Positions 27,636 through 37,157 of a stretch of 64,000 nucleotides of DNA are shown piece by piece. A program made the translations under genes and the position numbers. The notes beneath the pieces were generated by a model. The model did no database searches, was not told where the DNA came from, and saw only the letters and a list, made by a program, of their open reading frames with translations. The first letter of the stretch is position 1; every line of letters starts with the position of its first letter. Source of the DNA: Halodesulfurarchaeum sp. HSR-GB (GTDB lineage Archaea > Halobacteriota > Halobacteria > Halobacteriales > Halobacteriaceae). The stretch is from contig NZ_JAVKGN010000001.1 of assembly GCF_031432215.1 (NCBI RefSeq), positions 310,001 to 374,000 of the forward strand. Direction: 5' to 3'.

Positions 27636-28295
27636 ATGAACGATACACCGGACCGAATTGCGGTTCCCTGTCCCTCCTGTTCGCCGGATCTAGAGACCGC
27701 CCACGAGGTCCTTTCGGCGGGCGGCGGCCAGTTGACAGTGCGCTGCACCGAGTGCGATCACGTCCACAAAGTCCAACCCGAAGAAGAGGAAACCGTCGAA
27801 CGGCAGGTCGTCGTCTCCCAGGACGGCGACTCCTTTTCGACGACGGTTTCGGTCCCGGCCGAGGAGCGAGTTCGGGTCGGCGAGGAGTTCATCGTCGAGA
27901 CCGAGGAGGCGATCATGCAGGTTCGGATCACGGACCTGGAGACCGGCGAGGAGACCCGGGCCTCGACCGCCGACGCCGGGGACGTCGAGACCTTCTGGAC
28001 CCGGGCCGTCGACAACGTGAGCGTGAAAGTCACCCTCCATCCCCGCGAGGGTGATCCCGACGACACCCGGAGTTTGACCGCCTACGTGCCCGGGGACTTC
28101 GAGTTCACCATCGGCGAGCGGATGACGCTTGGCGAAGACGAGTTCGAGGTGACCGACATCCACGTGCGCGAGACCGCGATCGATCGCTACCCCTTCCAGA
28201 AGCTTGGCGACGAGGGCGACACAGTCGAGGCCAAAGACGTCAAGCGCGTGTACGGCTACGAGGAGGGGACGACCCGGGCCTGGTCGGCGTGGTGA
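27636..28295 (+). CDS. HVO_0476 family zinc finger protein
   Basis: 219 residues. An N-terminal zinc ribbon (VPCPSCSPDL at 10-19 and VRCTECDHVHKV at 35-46) precedes a beta-rich domain with IMQVRITDLETGEE and the family's VKRVYGYEEGTTRAWSAW end. The family is found across Halobacteria and has no known function; zinc ribbons of this kind may bind nucleic acid. Gene order here agrees with the naming neighbourhood in Haloferax. Confidence 0.87.
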   Translation: MNDTPDRIAVPCPSCSPDLETAHEVLSAGGGQLTVRCTECDHVHKVQPEEEETVERQVVVSQDGDSFSTTVSVPAEERVRVGEEFIVETEEAIMQVRITDLETGEETRASTADAGDVETFWTRAVDNVSVKVTLHPREGDPDDTRSLTAYVPGDFEFTIGERMTLGEDEFEVTDIHVRETAIDRYPFQKLGDEGDTVEAKDVKRVYGYEEGTTRAWSAW

Positions 28296-28335
28296 GACCC
28301 GCTCAGCTTTTGCCCATCCAGCCGTAGGTGGGTGC

Positions 28336-29064
28336 ATGGAGTTCGCGGCGGTCCGGGAATCGATGGTCGACAGCCTGGAACACGACACGAAAGCACTCGT
28401 GGAGGCGACGCCGGTCGGGGACGCGATGCGGACGGTGCCCCGCCACGAGTTCGTCGACGCCGAGCACCGGGCCTACATGGACCAGTCCTTCACCCATCGG
28501 GATTCGACGGTCCTCGCCCCGAGCCTCGCCGGACAGTTGCTGGAAGCGCTCGCCCCGGACCCGGAGGATTCCGTGCTCGTGATCGGGGCTGGGGTCGGGT
28601 ACACGGTCGCCGTCCTCGCCGAAATCGTCGGTGCCAGACGCGTTCACGCCGTCGACATCAGCCGCCAGTTGGTCCACGACGCCCGACACAATCTCCGGAC
28701 CGCCGGATATCGAGACGTGCTGGTCGATTGTCGCGACGGTGCCCAGGGGCTCCCGGAGTACGCCCCCTTCGATCGGATTCTCCTCGAAGCCGCGGTCGCC
28801 GAGGTGCCACGAGCGCTCAGGGATCAGCTGGCCCCGGGCGGTCGGCTCGTCGCCCCCATCGGTCGTGGTGAGCAACGGCTGCTCGCGATCGAGGATCAAG
28901 AGACCGTCGCCGACTTCGGTCAGGTCGGATTCAAACCCCTCTTGATCGACGGCGAGCAGGGCGGCGCCATCACGCGAAATCGGACCGAGCGCGAGGATCG
29001 CGAGCACGCCGCACGGGCACGCGAGCGCCGGCAGGGCTGGGAGATCGAGTGGGACTGTGTCTAA
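28336..29064 (+). CDS. Protein-L-isoaspartate O-methyltransferase family protein
   Basis: 242 residues from the ATG at 28336. Pcm-type N-terminus (VGDAMRTVPRHEFVDAEHRAY at 26-46), SAM-binding VLVIGAGVGYTVAVLAEIVG (near 82) and the LAPGGRLVAPIG post-motif. The C-terminal extension is charged. Many haloarchaea have two Pcm paralogues; this one has TVLAPSLAG rather than the usual SAPHM pattern in the substrate loop, so it may not repair isoaspartate. It converges with the next gene, stops overlapping. Confidence 0.85.
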   Translation: MEFAAVRESMVDSLEHDTKALVEATPVGDAMRTVPRHEFVDAEHRAYMDQSFTHRDSTVLAPSLAGQLLEALAPDPEDSVLVIGAGVGYTVAVLAEIVGARRVHAVDISRQLVHDARHNLRTAGYRDVLVDCRDGAQGLPEYAPFDRILLEAAVAEVPRALRDQLAPGGRLVAPIGRGEQRLLAIEDQETVADFGQVGFKPLLIDGEQGGAITRNRTEREDREHAARARERRQGWEIEWDCV

Positions 29065-29519
29065 TTCACCCCCGAGGCCAGCACGGTGATCTCGCTGTTC
29101 TCCCGACGATCCATGTAGTTCGACCCGGCCGGGGGTTCGACGTCGATCTTGAGCGTGCCTTTCCCCTGATTCGGTCCGAGCGAGGGATCGATCTCCACGG
29201 TCGCCGTGCCGTCCTCGTCGGTCGTCGCCACGGCCATGCTATCTAGCGAGGCGGTGCCACTCTCGACGATGATGGTCGCGTCGGCGACGGGCGTGTCGTC
29301 GCTGCCGATCGCCGTGAGTTCGATCTGGTGCTGTTCGGGCCCGACGACCTGCGGTTCCGGCTTCACGTCGAGTTCAGCCACCGCGAACGATTCCACGCCG
29401 GAAATCATGTTGAGCATCACCGAGAGGGCCGCGACCCCGACCACGAAGGCGATGATGAGCCGCACCGGCAGTCCTTCGATACCCCGTTCGTCTACCGCCA
29501 GTCGTTCGTACCACGACAT
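29061..29519 (-). CDS. Membrane-anchored single Ig-like domain protein
   Basis: 152 residues from the ATG at 29519. After MSWYERLAVDERGIEGLPVR, one membrane helix (LIIAFVVGVAALSVMLNMI, 21-39) anchors the protein. The remainder is a single beta-sandwich domain (IELTAIGSDDTPVADATIIVES), like the carboxypeptidase regulatory fold, outside the cell. The N-terminal GIEGLPVRLII segment resembles the prepilin-like peptide of archaeal pilins, so a pilin-type protein is an alternative. Confidence 0.7.
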   Translation of the reverse strand: MSWYERLAVDERGIEGLPVRLIIAFVVGVAALSVMLNMISGVESFAVAELDVKPEPQVVGPEQHQIELTAIGSDDTPVADATIIVESGTASLDSMAVATTDEDGTATVEIDPSLGPNQGKGTLKIDVEPPAGSNYMDRRENSEITVLASGVN

Positions 29520-29594
29520 GGGCCTGGGTGGCCCGGTGTTCCGTGATAAACCCTCGGCCGAGCCTTTAGGAACCATCGCAGATGATCCCGGCCC

Positions 29595-30617
29595 ATGTCT
29601 CACGTACTCGGTCGGACGGCGCAGGCCGGACCCACCGTCGAACTGGGTTCGTTTCTCGCCCGGGACGGGAGCGAGGGTGCGTCGGTCGCGCTCGACCTCG
29701 ACCGGCCCCACGTCTCGCTGTTCGCTGGCAAGCGCGGTTCGGGCAAATCCTACACCCTCGGCGTGCTCGCGGAGGGACTCGCCGCCGCACGGGGCGTCAC
29801 CGGCGTCGTGATCGATCCGATGGGCGTCTTCTCGGGGTTGAAAGCAGGTGGCGAGGCGACGGTCGTCCCCGCCCCGACCGTCGCTGCGGACGCCCTCGAA
29901 CCCCGGGACTGGTGTGAGCTTCTGGATCTCGATCCCGCCAGTCAAGCGGGGGCGCTCCTCTGGCAGGTCGCCGAATCGGCCCAGACCCTCGAGGGAATGC
30001 AACGGGCCGTCACAGAGGCCGACGCCCCGCGCGCGGCCATCCGTGCGGTGGCAAATCATCTTACTCTCGCCGACGAGTGGGCGGTCTTCAACCCCGACGG
30101 CCTCGACGCCGAGCGATTGCTGGAGCCGGCGGTGACGGTCCTCGACACATCGAAACTCACCGACCAGGCGCTGTCGGTCGTGACCGCAGCGGTAGCGCGG
30201 ACCCTCTACGAGACGGCCGTCTCGGAGTCGATCCCCCGCCTCCCCTGGTTGTTGATCGACGAGGCACAATCGGTCCTCGACGGCATCGCCGAGGGGCCGC
30301 TCCGGACGATCCTGACCCGGGGCCGTCATCCGGGTGTGAGCCTCGCGCTGGCGACACAGCGGCCGGCGGCCCTCCCGCCGGTCGCCATCTCTCAGGCCGA
30401 TTTGATCTGCTCCCACCGGTTGACCGCGACCGCGGACATCGACGCGCTCGCGACTGCACGACCGACCTATCTTGGAGAATCGATTCAGGATCGACTGCCC
30501 GACGGCGTGGGCGAGGCCGTGGTAATCGACGACACGACCGAGTCAGCAGTGACGGTGCAGATTCGAGAGCGACACACACCACATGGCGGGGATTCGCCGC
30601 GGGCTAAAGATGCTTGA
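29595..30617 (+). CDS. HerA/FtsK-like P-loop ATPase
   Basis: 340 residues. Walker A GKRGSGKSYT at 45-54, Walker B LPWLLIDEAQSVL near 216-228, sensor-like LALATQRPAALPP. This is the HerA/VirB4-type ATPase core (RGSGKS, then HPGVSLALATQRP), without the HAS barrel. No NurA nuclease is adjacent, so a DNA end-processing role is not implied. It may move DNA or protein. Its 3' end marks the switch from GC-rich to AT-rich sequence. Confidence 0.83.
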   Translation: MSHVLGRTAQAGPTVELGSFLARDGSEGASVALDLDRPHVSLFAGKRGSGKSYTLGVLAEGLAAARGVTGVVIDPMGVFSGLKAGGEATVVPAPTVAADALEPRDWCELLDLDPASQAGALLWQVAESAQTLEGMQRAVTEADAPRAAIRAVANHLTLADEWAVFNPDGLDAERLLEPAVTVLDTSKLTDQALSVVTAAVARTLYETAVSESIPRLPWLLIDEAQSVLDGIAEGPLRTILTRGRHPGVSLALATQRPAALPPVAISQADLICSHRLTATADIDALATARPTYLGESIQDRLPDGVGEAVVIDDTTESAVTVQIRERHTPHGGDSPRAKDA

Positions 30618-30808
30618 TCATCAATTTCCTGATGAAAAATTAGAACAAGCAATAAATAGCTCAGACATCAGCTGAAATCTATTGTTATATTTCCAGTAGT
30701 TAGAGACAAAGAAGCTAATTCTTAATTGATTGTGAAATTTGAAACCACCATGAAGCGCCAAAGTAACTGTATTAACATCAAATCATTAATAGTTATTATT
30801 TTTATTCA
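30618..30808. other. AT-rich intergenic stretch
   Basis: About 190 bp of very low GC with no gene; it contains TATA-like runs (for example TTAATAGTTATTATTTTTATTC just before the next start) that probably include the promoter of the surface-protein gene. The low GC continues into the first half of that gene. Confidence 0.6.
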
Positions 30809-33800
30809 ATGACTGGGGAAGAAGATACAACTAGGCAAAAAACAGTTTTGTTGGTTATTGGTATAATACTCACATCACAAATCTTGGTTCCAATAGCGGC
30901 TGGAAGCTCTATGATCACTACAAATAACGATTCACCAAGTGATGTTTCCGTATCTGCAGGAGCTACAATTGAGACAGGGGATTTTACAATTAAAAGTGAA
31001 GACGAAATCATCAAAAAGGGGAATATAGTACCCAATATGACAGATAAAAGTAGGCCGATATATCCAAAGGATGCTCAAACAGAAAATTTCTACATAGAAA
31101 ACCGATCAGAAGGCAATAATCAATTCAATTCAGAGGATTATCCAACTCGAATAAAGATACTTACGGATAACTCAACCGAGGATATACAAAACAAACACAT
31201 CCAAAAGTTTGGTTCAAGCAGTATAGCAATCGATAATAATCTGAATAGGAAGTTGGACAGTGATGAGCCTGTATTTTATGACGCAGACAAGAATTATTTT
31301 CTCACTAATGAAGATCATATCTCCAAGCCAGGATCAGCACCGTTGGAAGCATTAAATAAAACGGATGCGACCTACTTCGACCCATCATCCGGAAATCGGA
31401 ATTACACAAAAGGAAAAGCAATTGTTTCAGTAAATGAACAAGGTCAGATCGCAACAGGGCCGCTAAACGAAGGTGAAACTACAGTACAACTTCCAGGACA
31501 GGTGGCCCTATCTGACTTTGGAGGAGAAACTTATGACGAATATGGGTTTTCAAGTTCTGAAACAACAGATCTTCTCAATAATGACACACCTATACTAAAG
31601 ACAAACACAACCGATCAGGTGTTGATAGGGGCTCTAGACAAGGGCGGAACCACACTACAAAAGGAAGGTCCTCTCAATCTTAGCAATTTTGATGCGAATG
31701 AATCGTTTCATTTAGATAGAATAGACCAATCCGCGGATCAACTCAATAGCCAAGAAGCGATAATTAAGGACTCTAGCGAAGGTGAAATTGGCCAGATTGA
31801 TGAGCTGGATGAGGTAGTGAAAGCGGGTAAAGGAGCCGTTCACCCAATTGAGTCAGGCATCTCAACATACAAAACAGGCAATCTGTATATTGGCAACTCA
31901 AACGGCAACAGTGTACTTGAAAGCGGGGAATTTCTATATATTGAGTCAGGAGCGAAAGACGGCTATCAACCAAAGGACGATCTAGTGCTTTCGAATACAA
32001 GTGAAGCAGATGTTACAGTAGAATATGCCGATTCCAGCACCTACAACAGGTTAGATGGTACTGAAGAAACAAATATCTACTTCTTAGATTTGAACGAAAA
32101 TGGAGAGTTAGATGTTAAGGATCAAACACCAGCAGGGTCTGAACCAATACTAAAAACACAAATTGGGCAGGTTGACAAAGGACAGAATATATCAATTGAC
32201 GATGAATTCTTAAAAGCTGCCCCGAAGAATGGAGCCGCATCAACTATTGAAGGCAAGTGGTATAGTAATGGCATTTATCAAGATCTGAATGATTCTGAGG
32301 GACCATACGTTGGGGGAACTCTCAAATTTGTAGGATCATCCAAAGAGGGCCAATACGAGAGAGGATCAATAATTATTGAGAAGACTAGTGAACAAGGATT
32401 GATTAAGAAATCTGATTTTATAATTGTAGGCGGAGACACTTACCAAAACTCGCTGGAGGAGATACCACTTAAGTACAAATTCATTGACCAAAATGGGACT
32501 GGCGAATTTTATAATGATCCCATTATTAACAAGAAATCTGACGTGGAAGGTGTATTAACGAGGGATGACACAGTGGTTGCGAGAGGAAGCTTAAGTAGTA
32601 CATACGAATTCCAAAGTTCATTAGAATATGTTGATCAGGACGGAAGTGGAACGTACTCCAAAAATGAAGCGGTGATAGATTCGCTAAATCCAGGGGATGA
32701 TAAGTTAGAGCCAGGAGATAAAATACTCAACACAGAAAATAATCCTGCTGAGTTGTATGTTGTGAACTTAAATACATATTCCTCAGATTCGATTTCAAAT
32801 ATGCGAGTTTACCTATCTGAAAATGAATCAGATAGTGGTTATGATAAAAATGAGCCAATTGTAAGTATTAATTCCGTAATTGGATGGAACGAGTCCAAAT
32901 CAATCGACTCTAGGCCCTTGCAAACATTTTCAAGGGAGATAGGATATATTGATTCCAACAACGATAGCATACTTGATCCCAATGATTCGATCTATCGCGA
33001 ACACGACCAAGACATTGCCGGCACCAACACCTACGGCGACCACCTCCAGACAATTACTGTCGAAAACACTGGCTCACTCGACCCAACTTACATCGACCAA
33101 ATCACACTCCAAACCGACGGCACGGAAGTTGCCGCTGCGAGCAGCCCAACCGCGAACGAGACCTGGGTGCTCCAGCCGACAGGAGGTGAGGCCACGATCG
33201 ACCCGAGCGGGACGACCGTCACCCTTCAGACCACCCTCGGCGAGGATGCACCAGGTGGTGAAACCGTCTCGTTGCGGGTTCCCGAGCCCGTGGATGCCGA
33301 CGGCGACGGTGCCTATGACCCGGGCGACGCCGGGTTGTTCTTCGAGCAGGACGTGCCGACGGGTGGGTTCGGCCCAGGGCCAACCCTGACTGTCGAATCC
33401 GAATCTGACTCGAGTAGCGAACCGACGACCACCGGCCCCTCACCGATCGCCCTTTCTGTCACCCCGCCAGCGTCGAATCTCTCGGCGAACGCCACAGCAC
33501 TCCCAGTCGAAGTGAGCGGGAACGCCACCGACCGATCAGTGCAGGCGACACTCCAGTACGCCGCGAACAACTCCACGGTAGCAAGCCAGACCGGCTCGCT
33601 GGACAGAAACGGCGAGACCGAGTTCAACTTCGATCCCACACCGGGACGCTACCGGGTCCGGGTCGAGGCCCTGGAATCCGACGGCGTGGCTCGCTCTGCG
33701 GTAATCGTCGTTGAGGAGCCACCCAGTGCAACGCTCGAAGCGCTCGACCACGCCATCACGCGAGGTGAACGAGTCCCAGTCAATCTGACGCTGGAACGCT

Positions 33801-35281
33801 CGGACACGGCCACGATCAGTCTGCGAGGACCGGACGGCGGTCGATTGGAACGGGCGACAGTCACGATGTCGAATACGACGGCCAAGTTTGCGGTCGACTC
33901 GGACGGCACGGGAGCCGAAAACCGAACAGCCGCCGTCGCTCTCGAATCAACTGACACGAGTCGGGCGGGACTGACCTGGCTGACGACGGTGGCGGACAAC
34001 GAAACAGCGACCAATCGATCGACAACCGACGAATCAGGACCCGGCAACGCAAGCGGCAGCCCACCAGCCCACGCAGCGTCGGAAGCCGGAAAGGGCACCC
34101 AAACAGAACCGCTCGAAGCCGGGAACTACACGATTTCGGTGGCGACTGGCGGCACAATCCAGGACAGAGACACCATTCAGGTCGGCGCGAACTGGACGGC
34201 AGCCATCGAACCGATGGTCGCGCCACGAGGAGCCACGATCGCGTCCGCCGAGGACATCGCGAATAACGCGAGCCGACGGGAGAAAATCGCCAGCGGTGAC
34301 CGACTCGTGATCGCCGTCGAGACCGCCGGACTCGGTTCTTACGCCCGGAACATCACCACCGGTCGCGCAGTCGGGCACGCGAGCCAAAACCAATCCCCAG
34401 GTCGTAGCGGTGGCCCGACCGGCCGTAACAAAAGCACCACGACGAAAGCGAACGGAACGCCACCAGCCTTCGTCTCAGTTGGTCCGAAGTCACCAGGAAC
34501 ACGGAGCGAGCAGCCGATGACCGGGCTCCGTCGTGTGGAGGCCCCGAATTCGGACCGCTTTTTCGTAGTCGCGGATCCGAACGCCAGTGGACGTGTGAAC
34601 CCAGGGAAAGCCCTCGAGACGGCCGTCGTCCTCACCGAGAACACACCGTTCGTCCCCGATCGAACAAACAAAACGGAACAGGAGCGACGGCGGGCCGCAG
34701 TTGAAGTGGTCGAGGCCCGGGCCGAGCTCGCTCAGGCCACCGCAAACGACACGCTCGATCTCCCGACGAACGCAACCGTTCCGATCAATGGCTCGACGAC
34801 AGTGGCACCGGGCACGACCGCAACGGTGCACATCGAAGGCACCGAGCGCAACTTCTCGATCGAGACGGAGACGACCGTCGGCGAGAACGGCACCTACGAA
34901 ACGACCGCGAACCTGAGCGAATACGATTCGGGCACGAACTACACCGTAACCGTCACGGCAAACGACGAACAGATCAGTGAGGTTCACACGGGGCAGTTCA
35001 CCGGGACCGAATCCGCGAGCTTGGCGGCCACAGGCGGGGGCGGTGGCGGGGCAAGCGCCGAGGAGTCCCGACCACGCTCGACGCCGGCTGCGACGACCAC
35101 CGCACCGACCGACTCGGTCACCAGCCCCCTTTCGGACCTGCCCGGTGAGCCCGTCGATCGGGTCGTCGAGGCAGTTCCGGAGCCACTTCGGATCGGGCAG
35201 TCGGGGTTGTTGATCCTCGCGTTTGGAACCCTCGCGCTGCTCACGATCGGCGTCGGGCTCAAGCGGCTGATCCGGCCCTAG
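30809..35281 (+). CDS. Giant mosaic surface protein with EF-hand-like loops and C-terminal anchor
   Basis: 1490 residues. N-terminal signal segment (KTVLLVIGIILTSQILVPIAAG, 11-32). Residues 33-730, in AT-rich DNA, carry repeated calcium-loop-like motifs: FLDLNENGELDVKD, FIDQNGTGEFYND, YVDQDGSGTYSKNE and YIDSNNDSILDPND, plus an internal duplication (about 208-265 against 269-325). Residues 730-1490, in GC-rich DNA, have beta-rich segments and a region near 1125-1260 like haloarchaeal S-layer-type DUF7827 domains. A glycine/Thr-rich stalk and one helix (LLILAFGTLALLTIGVGL) with a basic tail anchor it. There is no PGF motif although archaeosortase A follows. Confidence 0.8.
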   Translation: MTGEEDTTRQKTVLLVIGIILTSQILVPIAAGSSMITTNNDSPSDVSVSAGATIETGDFTIKSEDEIIKKGNIVPNMTDKSRPIYPKDAQTENFYIENRSEGNNQFNSEDYPTRIKILTDNSTEDIQNKHIQKFGSSSIAIDNNLNRKLDSDEPVFYDADKNYFLTNEDHISKPGSAPLEALNKTDATYFDPSSGNRNYTKGKAIVSVNEQGQIATGPLNEGETTVQLPGQVALSDFGGETYDEYGFSSSETTDLLNNDTPILKTNTTDQVLIGALDKGGTTLQKEGPLNLSNFDANESFHLDRIDQSADQLNSQEAIIKDSSEGEIGQIDELDEVVKAGKGAVHPIESGISTYKTGNLYIGNSNGNSVLESGEFLYIESGAKDGYQPKDDLVLSNTSEADVTVEYADSSTYNRLDGTEETNIYFLDLNENGELDVKDQTPAGSEPILKTQIGQVDKGQNISIDDEFLKAAPKNGAASTIEGKWYSNGIYQDLNDSEGPYVGGTLKFVGSSKEGQYERGSIIIEKTSEQGLIKKSDFIIVGGDTYQNSLEEIPLKYKFIDQNGTGEFYNDPIINKKSDVEGVLTRDDTVVARGSLSSTYEFQSSLEYVDQDGSGTYSKNEAVIDSLNPGDDKLEPGDKILNTENNPAELYVVNLNTYSSDSISNMRVYLSENESDSGYDKNEPIVSINSVIGWNESKSIDSRPLQTFSREIGYIDSNNDSILDPNDSIYREHDQDIAGTNTYGDHLQTITVENTGSLDPTYIDQITLQTDGTEVAAASSPTANETWVLQPTGGEATIDPSGTTVTLQTTLGEDAPGGETVSLRVPEPVDADGDGAYDPGDAGLFFEQDVPTGGFGPGPTLTVESESDSSSEPTTTGPSPIALSVTPPASNLSANATALPVEVSGNATDRSVQATLQYAANNSTVASQTGSLDRNGETEFNFDPTPGRYRVRVEALESDGVARSAVIVVEEPPSATLEALDHAITRGERVPVNLTLERSDTATISLRGPDGGRLERATVTMSNTTAKFAVDSDGTGAENRTAAVALESTDTSRAGLTWLTTVADNETATNRSTTDESGPGNASGSPPAHAASEAGKGTQTEPLEAGNYTISVATGGTIQDRDTIQVGANWTAAIEPMVAPRGATIASAEDIANNASRREKIASGDRLVIAVETAGLGSYARNITTGRAVGHASQNQSPGRSGGPTGRNKSTTTKANGTPPAFVSVGPKSPGTRSEQPMTGLRRVEAPNSDRFFVVADPNASGRVNPGKALETAVVLTENTPFVPDRTNKTEQERRRAAVEVVEARAELAQATANDTLDLPTNATVPINGSTTVAPGTTATVHIEGTERNFSIETETTVGENGTYETTANLSEYDSGTNYTVTVTANDEQISEVHTGQFTGTESASLAATGGGGGGASAEESRPRSTPAATTTAPTDSVTSPLSDLPGEPVDRVVEAVPEPLRIGQSGLLILAFGTLALLTIGVGLKRLIRP

Positions 35282-35330
35282 ATTCGGGGACCGACACACA
35301 CTTGCCGGGACCGATCTTCACCACGGATAC

Positions 35331-36215
35331 ATGATCGGGGCCACGGATCTAGCCACAGTCACGGACCCACTCGCGTGGATCGTGGTCCTCACCTTCGCCA
35401 CGAGCGCGATCCTGTCCATGCGGGAGTCGCCCGCCGCCCGCTACGGGGCGACCGGGGCCTGGGCACTCTTTGCGGTGTTCTGGGCGCTAATGGTCCCGCA
35501 CTACGCAATCGAGATGCGGAGCATCGTCGAAGGCGTGCTGAGCGCCGCCGCTGTGCCCGGCTCGCTGTACGTCGCGTACCTGATCTATACCGAACGCCGG
35601 TCCTTCGAAGTGCTGACCCGGGCTGTCGCGATCATGGGCTTCATCTACCTCCCATTCGAGGCGATCACGGTCATCAGAAGCGGATCGATCGAGATGGTCG
35701 TGGCCCACGTGGAGTTCATCCTCCGTGCCGTGGGCGTCGAACCGACGGTCATCACTGGTCCCGACGGACTTCGAAGCACCTTCCTCTTCCTGGCCGAGGA
35801 CGGGCACCGGCTGACGACCCGGGTCATTCTAGCCTGTACCGGCATCGGGAGCATCTCGATCGTGGCCGGCCTGGCCCTTTCCGTGGACGCCTCCCCCCGG
35901 CGCAAACTTCTCGGGATCGCGATGGCGGTGCCGATCATCTACGGGCTCAACGTCCTGCGGGTGGCCTTTATCGCGCTGGCGCACGGCTTCCAGTGGTTCG
36001 CCGGCTTCCAGGACCCGATCTTCCTGGTCTTCGGCATCGAGGACCCCTATCTGGTCTCCTACATCGTGGCCGACAGAGTCATCTCCCAGTCGGCCTCGGT
36101 ACTCGTGCTGATACTCATCACGCTGGGGCTCCTGCGGCTCATCCCCGAACTGTCCACGGTCGTCGAGGACGTCCTCTTCCTACTCACGGGCCGGGAGTAC
36201 GACCTCGACCTGTAG
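35331..36215 (+). CDS. artA: Archaeosortase A
   Basis: 294 residues, about eight membrane helices. The transpeptidase-like active site is complete: Cys169 in LACTGIG, Arg210 in NVLRVAF and Arg249 in VADRVIS; the spacing 41 and 39 equals that of Haloferax ArtA. It cleaves PGF-CTERM proteins and links them to membrane lipid on the outer face. A matching substrate with SPGFGP near its C-terminus is encoded at 22139-23353. It lies 49 bp after the giant surface-protein gene and may share its transcript. Confidence 0.96.
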   Translation: MIGATDLATVTDPLAWIVVLTFATSAILSMRESPAARYGATGAWALFAVFWALMVPHYAIEMRSIVEGVLSAAAVPGSLYVAYLIYTERRSFEVLTRAVAIMGFIYLPFEAITVIRSGSIEMVVAHVEFILRAVGVEPTVITGPDGLRSTFLFLAEDGHRLTTRVILACTGIGSISIVAGLALSVDASPRRKLLGIAMAVPIIYGLNVLRVAFIALAHGFQWFAGFQDPIFLVFGIEDPYLVSYIVADRVISQSASVLVLILITLGLLRLIPELSTVVEDVLFLLTGREYDLDL

Positions 36216-36217
36216 AA

Positions 36218-37081
36218 CTAGTCGGTGGGTTTCTGCTCCAGATCTGGGTGGTCCGCGATGAAAACGACGGTGTGATCGGGCACGTCCTCGCTGATCCAGG
36301 AGTTCGCGCCGATCGAGACGTGATCGCCGACCTCGATGGGGCCCATGATGTTCGACCCGGCCCCGATGACGACGTGATCGCCGATGTCCGGGTGGCGCTT
36401 GTAGCCCTTGCGTAGCATGTGCTCCTCGTTCTCGGCCTCCTCGAAGTGGAGTGCCCCGAGCGTGACGTTCTGGTAGATCCGGGCCCAGTCACCGACCGTC
36501 GCGGTCTCGCCGATGACGACACCCGTCCCGTGATCGATGAGACAGTACTCGCCGATCTCGGCCCCAGGGTGGATGTCGATCCCGGTCTCGGTCTTGGCAC
36601 ACTCAGAGAGCTCTCGGGCGTACTCCCCTGCACCTGCCTCGTAGAGTGTGTGGGCGACACGGTGGACCAAAAGCGCCTGGAAACCCGGATACGAGCGGAT
36701 GACCTCCCGGTAGCTCTTGGCCGCCGGGTCGCCCTTGTACGCAGCGACGACGTCCCGCTTCAGCATGTCCCTGATTTCGGGCATCCGATCGAGGACGGTC
36801 GTCACCACCGGGGCCGGATCGGACTCGCCATAGAGTCGGAACCCGGTCACGAAGAGTTCCCCGAGTTCGGAGAGACACTCCTGCACTGCGTCCGGGTCGC
36901 CCACGTTGTTCCCGGAGTTCCAGAGACGCGGAAAGAGCAGACACTTCAGCAGGGCAATCTCCCGGCGGGCGTGATTGCGTTCGGGAGCGACCAGATCGGT
37001 CTCGGTCGGGAACGGCGCTTCGTCGGCCCGATAGGACGCCACGAGGGCGCGGTGGGTGTCGCCAGTGTAGCGATAGGACAT
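36218..37081 (-). CDS. cysE: Serine O-acetyltransferase (EpsC type)
   Basis: 287 residues. An N-terminal helical domain (1-140) is followed by the left-handed beta-helix: DIHPGAEIGEYCLIDHGTGVVIGETATVGDWARIYQNVTLG and IGDHVVIGAGSNIMGPIEVGDHVSIGANSWI. It transfers acetyl from acetyl-CoA to serine, the first step of cysteine synthesis. No O-acetylserine sulfhydrylase gene is adjacent. It converges with artA with 2 bp between stops. Confidence 0.93.
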   Translation of the reverse strand: MSYRYTGDTHRALVASYRADEAPFPTETDLVAPERNHARREIALLKCLLFPRLWNSGNNVGDPDAVQECLSELGELFVTGFRLYGESDPAPVVTTVLDRMPEIRDMLKRDVVAAYKGDPAAKSYREVIRSYPGFQALLVHRVAHTLYEAGAGEYARELSECAKTETGIDIHPGAEIGEYCLIDHGTGVVIGETATVGDWARIYQNVTLGALHFEEAENEEHMLRKGYKRHPDIGDHVVIGAGSNIMGPIEVGDHVSIGANSWISEDVPDHTVVFIADHPDLEQKPTD

Positions 37082-37157
37082 AGTGGATAGGGTGGGGAAC
37101 TTCCTCTACGGCGGCCGTCGGTACAAATCCCTCGATACGACCGATTCACGCCGACAC

